Assembly (NCBI GenBank): GCA_019155185.1
Contig: CM032802.1
Location: 12,376,501 to 12,440,500 of the forward strand
Direction: 5' to 3'
Length of the DNA stretch: 64,000 nucleotides
From: Beaufortia kweichowensis
Taxonomy: Eukaryota > Chordata > Actinopteri > Cypriniformes > Gastromyzontidae
The notes below the pieces were generated by a model. The model was not told the DNA's origin and did not search any database. It worked only from the letters and a program-made list of their open reading frames with translations. Both the position numbers and the translations under genes were made by a program. Shown here piece after piece: positions 10,813 through 53,580 of this stretch. The first letter of the stretch is position 1. Every line of letters starts with the position of its first letter.

Positions 10813-13800
10813 ACATTCAAGGCCTGGAGAGGTCGTCCGAGGAGAGAAGCTGAAGCTGACAGTCTGTCTGAGTCTGGAGCAGAAGTGGTTTAGAAACCGT
10901 AAACCTGGAAGAGTTGGAGAAGGAGGGTTTTATTAGTGAGGACGCTGGTGGATTTTGATGGAAACTGTTGAGGAGCAAGAGAATGCAAATTTTACATTTT
11001 TAATGAGAATAGCATGTTGGCTTTGAGCACGTTGGTAGATGCCGAAAGAAAACTGTGCAGCGAAGGGCAGTGCATTGACAGCGCACCATACTCCGTAGAT
11101 CCGTGTGGTTTTATTTTAACGTAAAAGGGGCTTGGATGGCTAAAGACATGCACCAGGACTTTATCAAAATTGGTTTTGTAAACTTTTGTCTTACCGTAGG
11201 TATCACTTAAATGTAACAGGCAGTAAGATAAGGAAAGTGTAGGAAACTGTGGGCCAATGCTTACGTTTGATTTTTTTTGCTGCTTAATTTAACATTGATA
11301 TGTTAGCCAATCATTTAATTGATGCTGTGTCCTAATCACGAGCCACAGAACATTTTGTCGGGCACTTGGAGTATTTTTTGTGGAATTGATCCGGGAAGCT
11401 CCACCTACAATGAAATATCCAACTTCACATGTGTTCTGACTGGCTGTGATTTTCACAAATTATATTCATTTGTGTTGGTTTTGCAATGTGATGGTTAGGA
11501 CACAGTGTTAGTGTGTTGGTTTCGTCTTCAGATCAAGGGCACATGCTTATGGAGTATGTAATATATTCTCTTTTGCCCATTTGTCATGCCATAAAACCTG
11601 CATTTGAAGTAGTTTTATTTTTACTTAGAGGTGTTTCTATTTTAATGTTTTACGTTGTTAGTTATATGGTGTCTATGTATAGAGTGTTGCAATAATTTTG
11701 CATTTCTTTTGCTATTTGTCATTATATTGTTGGTTTCTGGTGGTTGACATGTAACAATGTTGTTGATTCGTATGTAAACTCTCATCTGGTAGAAAAGCCT
11801 ACACTTTGTAAATGTGTTCAGATAGTTACGTTCTACCCCATCATCTTCATTTTAAACCAGAAGTTTGTCAGTTTCATTAGGAAAGCCTTGGATGGTAATT
11901 TTAGCCCACAGTTAGGAAAAGCATCTTCATCACTGAAGTCACATAAAACATATTACATTCCAGTAGGAGCCATTTGTGTTTCTGTAGTCTTCAGTCACAG
12001 GAGTTGGCAATACGACCAAATCGAGACTCCGCTGACATTTAAGTACTTTTTTGTTCCTCCCACCAAAGATACTTAGCATGTCATTGATGCACAGACTTTA
12101 TCCCTGGCTGTAATGAAAGACAGGTCAGAAATGGCCGGCGTGGACAAAAATTTTAGATCCTACAATGTGGTAAAATGGCAGCAAAACAGCAAAAACAATC
12201 CTGTTTTTGTACATCATCAAGTGGCCATTAGTAAATGAATGTAAAACTTCAGACTTTAGGATTTGATATATATTATAAATACTGTTTTTGATTTTGTGTA
12301 TCTTGTTATTGCTGGACTTCAGCAAGTTAACACTGAAATGCAAAAAGTCTCACTAGAACAACTTGATCTAAAATTGATTTTAATCAGTTTGGATTTTCCT
12401 CTAAATTAGTCGTAGAAAGTCGAACCTACAAATGTAAATGTGTTTTATGTCATTCTGAAAGAAGTATGTGATGTAACATGCTTGCAATTTTATTTTGTTT
12501 CGAGTCGGAAGTGTAAACATCAAAGCAGACAGTCATTTTATATTACCAAATACTCTGAAAAAGACACATTCATACTATTTACCCTTTATTTTTTATGTAA
12601 GTTCATATTATGTGAACCATCTTATTCATTATTCACGATGTGATTTTAATGTCAAAATACTGCCGCTTTCCTAAGAACTGCACATGAAGCTTTAAGGAAC
12701 CGTGAACATGTGGCGTATTGGTTATTTCTCTAGTGAAACTTGGTGTTTTGTTACAGATTTGGGTTTAAAAATATACAGTCTATAATCATACAACATGTCT
12801 AACTTCCAGCATTATGGAAAGCAGTGGCACTGTAAGAATAAAAACATTCCTACAAAAAAGCATTGCCAATCAAAAGATCTGGTTCCCAAATCAACAATCA
12901 GCTCAAGAATATTTAAAAGCACATAATCATGAACTGAAAGCTAGCGGATATTATGATGATTTGTTTTCCATCATGTTCAATGTTCATTTGTGTCCAAAAT
13001 TGTAAAGCTCATTTTGTTCTTCTTGTGTTTTTAAATGTTTCATATGCACGTGTGTTGCTCAGAAGAAAAGCATTACAGGTTTAAAGACACATTGATCTTG
13101 TGTATAAATGTGCTAAGAGGCCAAATATCACAATATGGCCATTTTCCACGCGTTGTTTTAGAACCAAAAGAGGTAAACAGTCTTTGTGCCCAAGAACACC
13201 TACAGAAAACTCATTTTTGGACTCATCTACAGCATAATCCAAGTCAGGAAAATGTATTATGGAGTGACATTATTGTATTAATTATTAGAGTAAAATACAT
13301 CTTTTCATGCACAGTAAACAAACACAAGTGAATGAAAGTTGTAAACTGTCGGTTCCAATCTGACAGAGATGTAGTTTATCACAAAAGTTGCCACAGTATC
13401 CTGTCAAGTAGCCGTGATACACTTTAGCCGTCTGTGCAGCCATCAAGACATGGACAGTTTTCTACTTGCACAGCAGCGAACATTCACAGTAAAATGTAAA
13501 AAAACTAAATATTTTTCTACAATGTTTCAAGACCTAAGAACGCATCCGACCCCAACCCTAATTTTTGTCAATTGCTGTATGGTTCCTTAGTAGTGTGTAT
13601 CACATTAGTTGTTGTCAAAGCTATTGTGTGTTGCAGTATTTCCAGGTATACTTATTTGTTTATTGTCCTTTTTTATTATTATAATAATTTTTTGCTTTGT
13701 TTATTGGGGATTTGAAGAAGTGTGATGTCTCATAATTTCAATTTGTTACCGTAGCATTATATGTACCCTGTACGTTAGGCTTACATTATTAAGTATGTTA

Positions 13801-14258
13801 TGAGAATGGATATTTTACTGGCTTTCTAGAATGTTCAAATGAATATAATAATGACAATAATAAGAATGATTTAACTCCTAAAAATTGAGTACTTGCTACT
13901 AAGCGCTTGTGTTACCATTACAAATGTTGTGTGCTTCTCTTAATCATTTTCGTTGTAGAAAAAATGAGTGAATTTTATTAGGCTTCAACAACTAATGATA
14001 GCAGTGTAAATTAATGGAGGATTTTTAACAAACATGGGGGTTATAGAAGAATATAGTTATTTTAATCGTTCTATTTACTAACTGTAGGATGTGAAGGGGC
14101 TTGCGTCATGGTGAACTATGTTATAGCTTGTTATTCACTGTTACTTTTGATCATTTTTCGGTCTCCAAGGTGAATCGAGTTATTAAAGGAAATTTGTATG
14201 CTCACATATGCATATTGTATATGTGTAGAAATGTAATCACACTTTGTCTTGGATTTAC

Positions 14259-14264
14259 ATTAAA
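14259..14264 (+). terminator. Candidate distal poly(A) signal of hipk2
   Basis: ATTAAA is followed within 40 bases by a GT/T-rich tract (tgtctggtgtttcttc), as expected of a downstream element. An alternative AATAAA lies at 15175-15180. Confidence 0.45.
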
Positions 14265-15689
14265 CTGTTAAGTCACGGCATCAGTCTGGACTGTCTGGTG
14301 TTTCTTCATGCTGTTATTTGCATCTTATCATTTCTATCACCTTAGCCTAGAGAATAGTGTTTCCTTATGGCATTAGTATAAAATCTTTCTTGTACAAAAC
14401 AGCCTTGTATTATAAAATACAATTATGAAGGCTTTTTTAACAACAAGAAAGATATTGGTAGAAAAGCCAAACTCTGATTACAAAGAATAGTACGAAAGAC
14501 ACATATAGGGAAATTGTCAGGTAATCTCCGTAATCAGGATTATTAGTCAATTTATATAAATACTTGATTCCTCTAGCAGTGAATATTTGTATTTGTTTCA
14601 AATCTCTAATTTAAAACTGCTGTAAATTTGGAAAACAATTTATTTCTACATAAATTCTAATATCAATATCCAATATTTGTGCAATAGCTGCTGGGTAAAT
14701 AAGGTAATACAATAAAAGCACAATGATATACTTTGAGATCAGATTCACCTACTCCATATAGTAAAGGTAGATTTAAACTGAAAGGTAAAAATAAAGAACT
14801 GTTTTGTAATGGCAAGGGCATTTTATAAATCATAAATGCTTGGTCAGGTTGTCTCATCAGTGTCCTTTTCAAATCATTGTCAAACACTATGTTCCTATTG
14901 TGACAACATGCCCCATAAAATATGGCCCTGTTATTAAGTCAATGTTTATTATTAGCTATATTATCCTGTAATTCTGAATTTTAAACAGAATATTTTTTAT
15001 TGTGATAAATATTTATAAGAAGCACCTTCCCTTGGTCTCTCTAAAACCTGCAGCATCACCTGTCTGTTCACACTTTACAACACTTGCTTGTACTGTTTAC
15101 ACAACTGAGCAAGTAAAGGGCAATAACAGCTTAAAACATTACAAGCATGTATTGTTGCATGTTCTTTCTTATTAAATAAAGCCACTGGTTTATTATATTA
15201 TTTTCTTGGTTTGCTTTGAATGACTATTTTTCATTGTATTGTTCCTTGTTCCTGGTATTAACAGCTTGTCAGCCAGAAAGATTACGTCATTATGTATGTC
15301 GTCATACGGTAGACGTTGATGTTGCGCTCAATGGCCACGAGAGGGCACAGTGATATTACTAAAGTGATAAACTCAACCAAATTATTTAATGGAGGACAGA
15401 ATTTTAAATGTTGTGAAAATACAGTCAATAATAAGCGTCATAGATTATTTTAATCTGGTTTATGTGAAAAACATACAGTCCCTCATTGCCGAATCAGAGA
15501 TTACGGGGTAAACTCAAACAAGTTTGTTTCACGAATGTAAAATGATGCTATGTGGACAGAACATTTCAACATATAACACATGCTGCATTTATCGTGTTGC
15601 ACACAGTAACAAAATATCAACGTAATATTGTCCAACCGTTGCCGTGGAACCACAGACGCCGGTGGAGGTGTCAACCAAACCCAAATCAC

Positions 15690-15790
15690 TGAATGACACC
15701 GCCCACAGCCAATGGTTGATCGTCTTATTATCGGGGGGCGGGTTTAGTGAAATCCCGAGGATAGAGTGTTTGCAGCTCAGAAAGTGAGTG
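15690..15790 (+). promoter_or_regulatory. kiaa1549: Probable kiaa1549 core promoter
   Basis: A CCAAT box lies at 15709-15713 and a GC box (GGGGCGGG) at 15735-15742. No TATA box is evident. They sit about 200 bases upstream of a good splice donor (aag|gtaagc at 15933) in a locally CpG-richer segment. The transcription start is inferred to fall around 15770-15790. Confidence 0.5.
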
Positions 15791-15932
15791 ATGTTCAGAC
15801 TGATCGGGTAGAATCCAGACACTTCTCATGAAAAATTACACATTGTGTCATGCAATCATGAAAACTAGAAGGCTTACTCCTGATCTGAGATCAGATATCG
15901 ACTTTAGACCGATTTAACCGTCGGGTTTTAAG
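15770..15932 (+). other. kiaa1549: Probable non-coding first exon of kiaa1549
   Basis: The exon ends at a strong donor (gtaagc at 15933-15938). The next good acceptor (ctgctgcag, AG at 16699-16700) precedes the start-codon exon. The left border is an estimate. No in-frame ATG of length is present. Confidence 0.5.
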
Positions 15933-16801
15933 GTAAGCACTTGCTTTTCGGTTCTATGCATGCGCTGAAAGTCTTTCTTCGCATTGAAATAAGATGAAAC
16001 AGATCCGATTCAGTGGTAAGATAAAGTTGAGGAATAGATGTGCACTTTGCCACTCGAAGCGATCCAGTTTAGGTTTTGTCTTGAATGCATTAATCAATCG
16101 TGTTTAACGGAGAGTGACTTCGCGTTAATTTCTATCAAAACGACCCCGTTATGTTTGACCAATAATAATGTCATCATCTAAATATGCTAATCACCTAACT
16201 CTTTTGCCAAGTTAGCCCAAATGCACGTCAAACAGAAGAAAGCTACGTATTTCCCTCCATAACCATCGCGGTAGATAATCGATCTATTATCAAGCAAGGG
16301 GAAATCCCGATTTGAAGCCTAATCCTCGTGCAAATACACTAGTGTAACCGGAGCATTAGCGGAGCATTGGAGTTTACAGACCTTATGCATTTAGTTTTGT
16401 GCTTACATTACAGCACATTAGTCAAACTGCGTTGAGATCTTACTTAAAAAAGCATAAATCGTATGATATGCACAATGAGGAACAAAGAAACTGTATTTGT
16501 AGAGCACTCAGTAGTGTCACTCGATCGGCGCGAGGCAGCATGGCTGTATATTTTAGTAATAAAACGAACAGCTATGCTTATATTTCTGTTTTAAGCGATA
16601 TGCAACACGTTATTTTCGTTAGGTTGCGGATGCTTTCGTTTGTGCATATACACAACACATGACCTATTTAAGTGTTTTTTGTTGTTTTCATCTGCTGCAG
16701 TGCTTTCGAAACACCTGCAGCTCTTTGTGACCAGTTAAAAGCGTGTCTCCTCGGATAACCTCGGACAAAAAAAACATGCGTTTATCTAAACGGATGGTCT
16801 A

Positions 16802-45947
<29,146 letters not shown>

Positions 45948-47800
45948 AACCTGTCCCATCATCTCCATCGGTCTCTCCACCCCAAACCTGCACTAGACTG
46001 CACTGTACTTCCCATGGAAGTGGCTTTTTTGAGACGACGATTTGTACGTCCTGTAGCTGCTGCTGCCACCCTGTGGCGGAGAGCGTTAGGACAGGAAGAG
46101 TAGACTTGTAGCCTTTAAGATCGATTCGCGCTTCAGCCACATTAAATGATGCTGAATGACGGTGACAACACAAAGCTGTAAATGCATACAGCACAGGATC
46201 GATGTAGAAGTTTATTACTGGTGTGAAACAAAAAAAATCTTCTTGTTACAGTATTTACAGTAAGGGGACATTACAACCTTTACACTTCTGAAGCAACTGC
46301 TATATCGTCTCAGACAAACTCCACCCGCCACACATTCCTTTAGTATTGATCTGTTAGAGATGTGCGTGTGAGTTTTTATTTTCACATCGTGTGGTTTCTT
46401 TGCCGTGTACACTGCCTTCACTTTTGAATAATTTTATACCTTGCACTGGCTCTTTTAGATTCTCATCACTGTAAAATGGAAACCTTAAATTAATCTCTAT
46501 AATCTCCAAAAGGATATTTTTATGTTTGTTATTTTCTCTCTGTCATTTGCCTGTCCTGTTTTGGTGTTCTTTTTATCTCATTTAATGGCCATGAACCACA
46601 TATTGCCTTCACAACACAGTATTGGATCCTGTTGTCTCAAGTAATAGTAATAGTAGGTCCAGTTATATTATTTGAAGTACTGACATCCTTGGCATATGCA
46701 TTTATTATTTTCGGTACCAACAAGACACTGTCTTTGGAGTAAATGAATGTTCCGAGTTCTCATCCCTCAGTTTGTAAAAGCAAACATAAATTGCATGTAC
46801 AGTAGTATGTTTTCAGTGTATTACAATGACCCACTAACTTTGTATGTGCAGGTACATCCAATACTTCAACATCTGACATAAGCGTGTTAAAAAGCACATT
46901 TATTCATTTAGCAGATGCTTTTATCCAAAGTGACTTTCAAATGAGGAAGCAATTAACATAAATAATGTGATGCAACAATCTGAAAGAAATGCGATGTAGA
47001 CACAAATCTACCCACAGGATTTATTTTGAAAGCATAGCATGGACACCTCAAATATCACTTATGTAAAAAAAAATGCCCTTTAACAAAAATTATACCTGCA
47101 CGTTTATTTTATACAAATTGACGGATAATCATCAGCATGTCTCAATTGCTGTCAATTGTGTTTTACACAGAACGTTCAAAAGGTGGTGCATTACACCCAA
47201 AGTTTACTGTCCTGCATATTTTTAGTATTACTGCTGTGTAAATCGTATTTGTAGTCAATACTCAATTACAGAAGGTAGAAGTTTTTACTGGTACCATTTT
47301 AAAAATAGATACTAAAGTTTAGTTGATTTTTACCTTTCCTTTCATCGACTGTGTTTTCTGGCCATGAAGTGCTCATTGTTCACTAGCAATAACTATTCTC
47401 AATGCATCTACGGTATTGCTGGTTAAACTGCTGTTGGTCAACTATTAATACACTACAGTACGTTCAGTGTTTGGTGTGTAGAAGAGCATTAAACATACAG
47501 TCACTGGAACTAGTATTAGATTCACCCTGTGAAAGTTTCAAGTTTACAACACTGATTCCTCTGTTGTTTGTACAATATTTCCTTCTCGGATGTATTCTTG
47601 CCTTTGTGCTGATAAAACCAGGAGCATCATCTCTGCTCTGAGATAAAGGACAATTCTGTTACTTTGTCACACGATCTTCCCTTGTTACATTGTAATACGT
47701 TTTCTGCTTTGTTTTGTTAGATTTACGTCTGATTGGAACTTTCTTGACCTGTAGTTAAATTCTACTGAATCTTTATTTAAGTGACAATTAAAAGGTATTA
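45948..47800 (+). other. kiaa1549: kiaa1549 3' untranslated region (extent inferred)
   Basis: Non-coding, AT-rich, with no other gene signal. ATTAAA at about 47787-47792 is a reasonable poly(A) hexamer. A SINE tail fragment lies inside at about 46895-46945 in reverse orientation. Confidence 0.45.
46895..46945 (-). mobile_element. SINE tail fragment, reverse, in kiaa1549 3'UTR
   Basis: ATTTAGCAGATGCTTTTATC then CAAAGTGACTTTCAA. Same family as at 40775. Confidence 0.75.
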
Positions 47801-49972
47801 CCATATGATTCAATGTGATTTGCTTTATCATACTTTACTGCAAGGTACTGATGTCAAAAACCTGATGGGCTAGTGATAAGTTAAAACACTTTCTTTAAAT
47901 GTATCCATGCTTAAGCTTTAATAGTTGCTGCAACCAAACCTACTATTTACTTAATTATAACCATTTCAGATATTTTCAGACTCTTGTGGAGTTGCTCTGA
48001 CCGCAACGCCTCCTACTGGACAAAACTGTATGTGCACGCTGTGTTCGGGAAAACTCGGATTTATGATATTGCCCATCTCAAACTACTAGAAACTAGGAAA
48101 TTCTGATTTCTGAGTTTTTTTTTTTATTTTAAACACTTGCTTAAAGAATACAAATATGAGGGAAAACGTAAGAGAAAGAAAGAGACATGGATTTAGAGAT
48201 GGGCAGACGACACATAACAATTTAATTCAAAAGAGAAATATAAAAAAGAAAAGATAAATACATCATCGAGAAGGAAGTTACGATTATGCCAATCACATAC
48301 CAATAAGCATACCAGTTCTTTCCAGAAAAGGTAATAGTATTAAATAAAAAAATAATACAACTCTATATATAATATTAACTCTATATATAATATTAACGAA
48401 ATTACATGAAACAAAGTCTCTTCTGTAAGTTTTATTAACATTCAATAATAATACATTCAATGTCATTTCTGATGTGTTTTCCATCTTTATAAATGTATAA
48501 TGTACTAATAAATTACATTGCGCAGTTGCACAACAAATGAGCACAAGCTCTAAAGTGATCAAACCAATTTGATTCTTTCTACTTGTATTTACAGTCGAAA
48601 AGCAACAGAGGGCGCCAAATCTTCTTTCATGAACCGATTGCGTACGTGAATAAACTGTAAATTCCTATTAAAGATCAAACTGCCAACTTTAAAACATCTC
48701 TTCAATGAAGGCTACTAATACAAAACTAAACATTTTTAGGTCTGAACAATTTATTCATACTCAATTTATTCATTTATTCATACAGGGTTAATTCTCTTAA
48801 AAACTCTATTTATGGTCAACACTTGTAAACGCATGTAAATTAAGCACTGTCATTATGTCATACAAACCTGACATCACGATTCTCACACACACACATAGTG
48901 CTTTAGGCTTGTGTTTCTCCGGTGCACATATGGTACTTAAGCACACTAGTGGTGAAGTGGAAACTGCAGACCTGTTTACATTCTCCAACAAAAGGCCTCA
49001 TCAATGTTTCATCGACTCTGCATTGTTCAATTTGTCAGGCTTGTGTAATGTGATGAGCAAGTGCTAATATTTCCTTTACCAAATACAGAATATTTTCAGA
49101 CCAAGCTATATTTACATTATAGAGCTGTTGCATGTGATTTGAATTGCCACTTATGTAGTCTGCCTTGTCTTGTGCATGTGGTTTTACACCATCATGTCAT
49201 GTTTTGGATGCTGTCAGACAGTCTTTTTAGCAGGTTTGTATACTTTAATTCAGAAGCAGCTTCAAAGACCACATTGATCAAACATATTCTTATCATATGA
49301 ACATTTCACATTTAGTGACCCCTGACTAGTTAACCCTGGGTACTTTTACCCATTCAGTCCATTCTGTGGTTCTGATGACTCTGATAGTACTTTCTCACTC
49401 TTTTGCTCCTCTGAATAACCCAGTACAATTGAGATGCTCGAAGTGCCTATCAGTTACCTGTGTCTGAAACCCAACACGCCTGCGTGGCACACCGGGCTAA
49501 GCAAGGACAATGCCATATGGCCTTGGCAGGGGGAGTACCTGCGCGGGTAACCGGACACTGCGGACACCCCCACGAACCTGTAGCTCTCCAAAGCTATCAC
49601 ATTCATTCTCAGCAAGGAGATGGTGAACTACTACTGAAGCCACTGAGAAGATGGTTAGTTAAGCCAGTGCGTGCAAAAGGTTTTTAGATGATAATTTGCC
49701 ATTTGACTGGGATGCTTTGGATGCAAGGGCTTCTGCACTTTTTATTGCTTGTGTTCCGTGACCCTGGAGGTCAATATTTCTTAGATCCTTTACAGGGAAG
49801 CTTGGAAAATATCATGTTGTGTTGATATCCCGAGATGATTGTGTGTATTGGGATCTCATCCATAAACAAAACAACAGGCTCTGATTGGATGGTAAAAAGT
49901 ACTTAATTTCTTGAGAAGGTATTGCTTCTGTCTTCAAGCGTGATGCACGGGCTCCCGTGCTCAGCGCTTCAG
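47801..49972. other. Intergenic or intronic, 2.2 kb
   Basis: AT-rich with an exact 18-bp tandem duplication (48361-48396). A GC-richer patch at 49470-49600 has a 75-codon open frame on + that I do not recognise and that lacks convincing splice borders. Confidence 0.4.
48361..48396. repeat. Exact 18-bp tandem duplication
   Basis: CTCTATATATAATATTAA occurs twice head to tail. Confidence 0.95.
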
Positions 49973-50317
49973 TTTTGTTTTGGTGCTCCTCCGGATGTAT
50001 CTCCTGAACCTGCTCCATACCCAGACTCTGAACTCTCCAAAAATGGGTCAGATCTTGTGACGGGCCCGACCGTCCTCACCCAGCCTGGTCCCATAAATCC
50101 AAACAGAACAGAGAGCCAGCCTTCATTTAGCTGCATCTCCATTCAGGCCAAAACTAATGGGACTAACCATAAGATCACAGAACTGGACACAGAAAACCGG
50201 CACTCGCTTGATTCCTATCCATGCTCAGAAGGCCTCTCAGAAGATGAGGATACAAGCTCTATTCTGGAAAGCAGACGGCCACATATTCCTCGTCCATCCA
50301 TCATTAGGCCAGCCAAG
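49973..50317 (+). CDS. Internal exon of an unidentified gene (left border uncertain)
   Basis: An open frame ending at a strong donor (aag|gtaaga at 50318) in phase 0. The sequence is polar and Ser/Pro/Glu-rich: PPDVSPEPAPYPDSELSKNG, later SEGLSEDEDTSSILESRRP and HIPRPSIIRPAK. It has no Cys-rich, membrane or catalytic motif. The acceptor could be at 49971-49972, or an alternative AG at 50023-50024. Codon choice and the in-phase partner at 52071 argue for a real exon. I do not recognise the family; a cytoplasmic scaffold or cytoskeletal protein is only a guess. Confidence 0.55.
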
Positions 50318-52070
50318 GTAAGAGAATACTGTATTCTAAAAAGATTTGCATTGCATTTGTTTTATAGTTTTAACTATTCTTGGAGATCCACATATCAGAT
50401 TATTATCTGAATTTACCACAACTGTTGTGATCTCTTGTCCTCTTAATTTAACCTGACTGTGAGAGTTACTGTGTAAAGACTAGCTTGATCTGTTGAGATT
50501 AATTGAGGTCTTGGTCTGTGACAAAAGCTTAAATGCTCCATATGTGCAGGGCTTTTAAACACAGACCATTTGATAATGCGTCAGTGGGGTCTTAACAAAG
50601 CAGCATTTACAATGAATAGATCAGAATACATGCTCTGATGGTGTCTCCTGCAATTTATTTTTTACCCTGAATTTTGATTGGCTGATTCACCTAATGAATC
50701 TTGTTGCACATCACTACAGCCATAAATCCAGAATCCTGTCTCTCCTTCAGAAAGATTGATCCTCTCCATATATGATCTCTGGGTACATGGCCACCAGTCC
50801 TTCCCATCCCCTGACGAAAGACAAGGGTGACAAGATTTGGTTGGGTAAAAAAGATAGCTTTTATGTTTTTTGATATTTTCATTTTAAAAAAATGACCAAA
50901 CAAATCTTCTTTGAAGGCAGCAGAAGCTGATGAAAGTGTTCATGTTGAAATAATATGTTAGTTAAAGACACCTGGCACCCACAAAGATAGGTCAGTTACA
51001 GTCTCGACAGTCTTGTGAAATTGAATTCAGAGATCAAACGATGTTACAGTTATCAAGTTATCAAGCACTAAATACTTTTACTGCATATAATAATGATGAA
51101 GTGAGATTATGAACCGACATATAGCTGCTTGTGGATCAAGTTAAAGTACTCCACCCAGAAGAGTTATTTTAGCAGAATTATTTATGTCAACAGAGCCAGT
51201 GACGTAGTTAAATACTTGGAATTAGGGTTCATTAGCAGTAGTGAAATAGTGAGGCTTTTCTTAGCAAACACCAATAAATTAGAGAATTAGAATCTACAGT
51301 CCTGTAAACTAGAAGTTATCTAGAATTTGGAAATTACCTTTGAACTTATATTGCAGCCTGAATTGTGATGTTCAGTGGAAGCTTCAAATCAATCCAACCA
51401 CACCTTCTTTATCTAGGCTACAGGAAAAAGCATGTTGAAAAAATGGGAAACTTAAATGTGTGTGTGCATGTTGGTTGTCCCTTTTTGGAAACATTCATTT
51501 TATTTAAAAAAATGTGAACATTTAACATTTTGTGACTCTGTAAAGTCTGCAACATGAGCTTAATACAAAATGGACATGATATGTTCCTTCAAATTAGATA
51601 AGATATGTTGGCCACATTCATTTTTATGTACGGTCTTTCTGCATGTCAACATTTGTCTCTTTCATTCATTTTTAATTAGGAAATTTAAGAGAAAGGTCTG
51701 AGACATTTATGACATATAACTGAGATCTCCATTAAGTAATTGTAAAAAGCACATCTGAGCAATAAAGTTTTCTGTCATATAAACGTTGAACTTTAAGTGT
51801 CAGATAACTTCACATTAATGAAGAATCAATCAATCCCTAACACCCATTACATTTACATGAATATACCGACAAGATCAGTTTTTTCATGCTTCCAGTTTCA
51901 TCTACAACCATTATTAATTCAGAATATCTCGCCAGGGGCCTTTTTGCTGTTCAGTGCAAGATTTTAGATGGCTCCTATGATTTTCAGGACAACTTATAAT
52001 TATTTATGTTTGTATTTGAAACAAATTTTTGACAGCGTTCTTTTGTTTTCTTTGTGAATGTTTGATTTAG

Positions 52071-52137
52071 GAGCGAATCCAGGAAGCCCTGCCAGTCAGA
52101 TCAGATTATATTGAACCAGAGGATGGAACGTTATCAG
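52071..52137 (+). CDS. Second exon of the unidentified gene
   Basis: The acceptor is tttgatttag and the donor gtacag at 52138, 67 nt. It enters in phase 0, matching the exon ending at 50317, and reads ERIQEALPVRSDYIEPEDGT then LS. The pair PRPSIIRPAK/ERIQEALPVRS joins smoothly. The gene probably continues beyond the window or through long introns to the right. Confidence 0.55.
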
Positions 52138-52638
52138 GTACAGAAAAAACACAGAAACACTTCAAGGACAGATCATTACAAAGAGGCAGAGCATGGACAG
52201 CTATCAGAAAACAACACAGGTTTCCTCTGCTCCTTTCCTCTTGTGGAAGAGAGGAAATAGATTTAAACACACACAGTGGAAAAAGACGATTGTGCAGCTT
52301 TTATGGAAAATATAATCACATTGAATTGTGGCCTTGAATATAAAGCTATCAGCAGCGTGATGCTTTGAGTACTGACCCAGTCTGCAGTATGGTCAGGCAT
52401 TTCCAATAAACTTTAGTTTTCCTTTCATGTCTTGTTATAGCCGGTCTCGTTTTAAGACACAACGTTTTAAGGACATATGGCAGGGTAACAAGCATTTAGT
52501 CTGTCTGGGTGCTGTCTAGCCCAAAAGCAATAAGAACTTTCTTAATACGTGGAGACTATAAGAAAGTTACCTGTAGATTTATTTATCTAGCACTTAGCAT
52601 TTATAATGATTGACAGAAAATAGGCGACAGGCGATGTC

Positions 52639-52672
<34 letters not shown>
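52639..52672. repeat. Compound (AT)n(GT)n microsatellite
   Basis: An AT run passes directly into GT repeats, with further GT repeats to about 52715. Confidence 0.9.
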
Positions 52673-53429
52673 TTGTGTGCATGTGTATGAGAGAATGCAT
52701 GTGTGTGTGTGTGTTTATTTTAGAAAACATATTGAAAAATCATTAGTGGCTTCATCAGCTGGCGCTGTCGAAACAGCAGCTGAACAATAAACCGCAAGAG
52801 AGGCTAAATGAATAAAAAAGAAACAACTTTAGCAAAGACATGACCTTACATGGACAAACTTTAAAAAACACTATTACTGTTTCTATTGTGGCACACTTTT
52901 TAAAGCTGAAGTGTGTCATCATAATCAATGTTATGTATAAAAATTGTGGTTGTCTGGCACTATTAAAACATTTCTCTGTTTGTTTAGGCGTCTTGACCAA
53001 CCCGACACCACAATATTGTCTCAACCAATCACAGAAAGAGAGAGTATTTCTTTTTTTAAAACCAGTTGTATTTTGTGTGATTCTGTGCGTTAGCAGAAAT
53101 TACACGGTTTGTGCTTCAAGCAAAAACGTACATTTACATAGCAGATGTGTTAATATAATACAAGCCTCAAAAACTAATGATCAAGCTATCAGAAAGGCTT
53201 ATGGGTTAAGTTTATAATGACAGATCTACCTCATTAAACTAGCAGCTTAGAGAGGCCTTTAATGACCGTAATCATTAGACATGTACCCAGCCTGTTCCAG
53301 CTTACTAATCCTCTCTTATTTACTAGCATGTGTTTCCTGCTGCACATTTTAAAGGATTATTCATATAAAATGATCTGAATGTATATCATGTTATGGCCTT
53401 TGGGTGCAGTTTAGTTTGTGATCTTGCCT

Positions 53430-53580
53430 GGTAACCACAAGTGTTGCTAAAGTGTTGTGTGTGGCCGTAGGTGTTGCTATGCAGTTGTAACATGTGACTA
53501 TGCGTTTGGTTTTTGGGTTGTTACTGGGTATTGCTAAGTGGTTGTTATAGTGTTTTGGTTAGTTATTAGTTAGTTGTTTA
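53430..53580. repeat. Degenerate GTTGCTA repeat
   Basis: GTGTTGCTAAAGTGTTG, GGTGTTGCTATGCAGTTG and TATTGCTAAGTGGTTG at roughly 50-base spacing. Confidence 0.65.

Larger units (their letters stand above)
9486..14290 (+). other. hipk2: hipk2 3' untranslated region (extent inferred)
   Basis: About 4.8 kb after the stop has no coding pattern and is T-rich, with many ATTTA and TTTTAA runs. AATAAA occurs at 10807-10812 and 12837-12842. ATTAAA at 14259-14264 is followed by a GT/T-rich tract, and AATAAA occurs again at 15175-15180. A Pumilio-type TGTACATA lies at 10662-10669. Mammalian HIPK2 also has a very long 3'UTR. The true end is inferred and could be the 10.8-kb site, the 14.26-kb site or the 15.18-kb site. 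Confidence 0.6.

Noticed and set aside
49460..49687. 75-residue GC-rich frame as an exon
   Set aside because: No convincing splice borders, no family resemblance; left as an unexplained patch.
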